A DNA stretch of 5,158 nucleotides from the NCBI GenBank assembly GCA_027008345.1, contig JALTBU010000175.1:1-5158 (forward strand), read 5' to 3'. The position numbers were made by a program, and so were the translations under genes. A model generated the notes under the pieces. The model had not been told where the DNA came from and did no database searches. It saw only the letters and a program-made list of their open reading frames with translations. Origin of the DNA: Nautiliaceae bacterium. GTDB taxonomy: Bacteria > Campylobacterota > Campylobacteria > Campylobacterales > Nautiliaceae. Below are positions 4,658 to 5,158 of this stretch, in pieces (within the stretch, counting starts at the first letter, position 1; the number at the start of each line of letters is the position of its first letter).

Positions 4658-5158
4658 ATTTAATACCTCTAAAATCTTCTCAAGTGCTTCATCTTTATTT
4701 ACTTCAATTTTTTCACCTGTTTTTCTGTTTCTGATTTCTACTTTTGAATCTTTTAGTTTTTTGCCTACAATTACACAAACAGGAAAACCTACAAGCTCAA
4801 AATCAGCTATTTTTGGTCCAAATCTCTCAGCTCTATCATCCAAAATAGGCTTAGCCCCAGCTTTTTTTAGTTCTTCATATAAATTTTCAGCAAAAGAAAG
4901 CTGCTCTTCTTTTTTTACATCGCTTACAATAATATCAACCAAAAATGGTGCTATCTCTTTTGGCCAGATTATTCCTTTATCATCGTGATTTTGCTCAATT
5001 GCTGCTGCAATAAGTCTGCTAACACCTATCCCGTAACATCCCATAATAAAAGGTTTTGCTTTACCGTTTTCATCAAGAAATGTCGCATTCATAGGTTCAG
5101 AATAAACAGTTCCGAGTTTAAAAATATGACCTACCTCAATTCCTTTTGTAATTTTAAG
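4652..5158 (-). CDS. proS: Prolyl-tRNA synthetase, C-terminal part (enters from right edge)
   Basis: Class II aminoacyl-tRNA synthetase that attaches proline to tRNA-Pro using ATP. The reading frame is open to the right edge; 168 residues and the TAA stop are visible, about the last 30 percent of the roughly 570-residue bacterial form. Visible residues 1-20 (LKITKGIEVGHIFKLGTVYS) lead into MNATFLDENGKAKPF and class II motif 3, MGCYGIGVSRLIAAAIEQ at 39-56, followed by DDKGIIWP. From about residue 66 on is the alpha/beta anticodon-binding domain: PFLVDIIV, ILDDRAERFGPKIADFELVGFP and the terminal VEIRNRKTGEKIEV. The ATG at 5092 is an internal methionine, not the start: homologous coding sequence continues upstream of it. 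Together with the downstream fxsA-like gene it recalls the hemA-proS-Cj0544-hemC cluster of C. jejuni, but here the flavoprotein gene converges where hemC would be. Confidence 0.96.
   Translation of the reverse strand, partial: LKITKGIEVGHIFKLGTVYSEPMNATFLDENGKAKPFIMGCYGIGVSRLIAAAIEQNHDDKGIIWPKEIAPFLVDIIVSDVKKEEQLSFAENLYEELKKAGAKPILDDRAERFGPKIADFELVGFPVCVIVGKKLKDSKVEIRNRKTGEKIEVNKDEALEKILEVLNS

Noticed and set aside
4761..4988. Plus-strand open frame of 75 codons opposite proS
   Set aside because: Ser/Lys-rich antisense of the ProS anticodon-binding domain, with no start signal.
5090..5092. ATG as the start of a separate 146-residue protein
   Set aside because: The 22 upstream in-frame codons (GIEVGHIFKLGT and onward) are typical ProS sequence running to the window edge.

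Overview
The window is AT-rich, gene-dense chromosomal DNA that looks like a member of the Campylobacterota (epsilonproteobacteria), probably a Nautiliales-type vent organism. The phylum is inferred from a flavodoxin:quinone reductase (FqrB)-like flavoprotein divergent from proA, a short Ppx/GppA protein, a proS-fxsA-like gene pair and extreme A+T use. The order is a guess. All six genes are housekeeping or central metabolism. I see no mobile element, CRISPR array, RNA gene, toxin or defence gene, and no evidence of an undescribed multi-gene system.

Layout: Positions 1-3047 carry a leftward block of proA (proline synthesis), a short ppx/gppA-type phosphatase, and the N-terminal 255 codons of ilvB/ilvI (acetolactate synthase large subunit, running off the left edge). 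ilvB has its own plausible -10 box inside a small inverted repeat. The 130-bp gap at 3048-3177 is a divergent promoter region serving proA (leftward) and the FqrB-like flavoprotein gene (rightward, 3178-4182). It holds TGTTAC/TTAC repeats and inverted repeats that could be operators. The flavoprotein gene converges on a leftward pair, proS (C-terminal 168 codons, entering from the right edge) and an fxsA-like small membrane protein gene. Only six bases separate the convergent stop codons, and a hairpin covers them.

Functional reading: proA and ilvB feed proline and branched-chain amino acid synthesis, and proS charges tRNA-Pro. The FqrB-like protein would link NADP(H) to flavodoxin or ferredoxin, which suits an organism that uses pyruvate:acceptor oxidoreductase. 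The ppx-type protein points to polyphosphate or (p)ppGpp turnover.

The points most worth a second look are the corrected ppx start, the absence of the redox CxxC in the thioredoxin-reductase-like protein, its distinct codon use, the dyads in the divergent promoter, the stop codons buried in hairpin stems, and a degenerate heptamer repeat at both ends of ppx.
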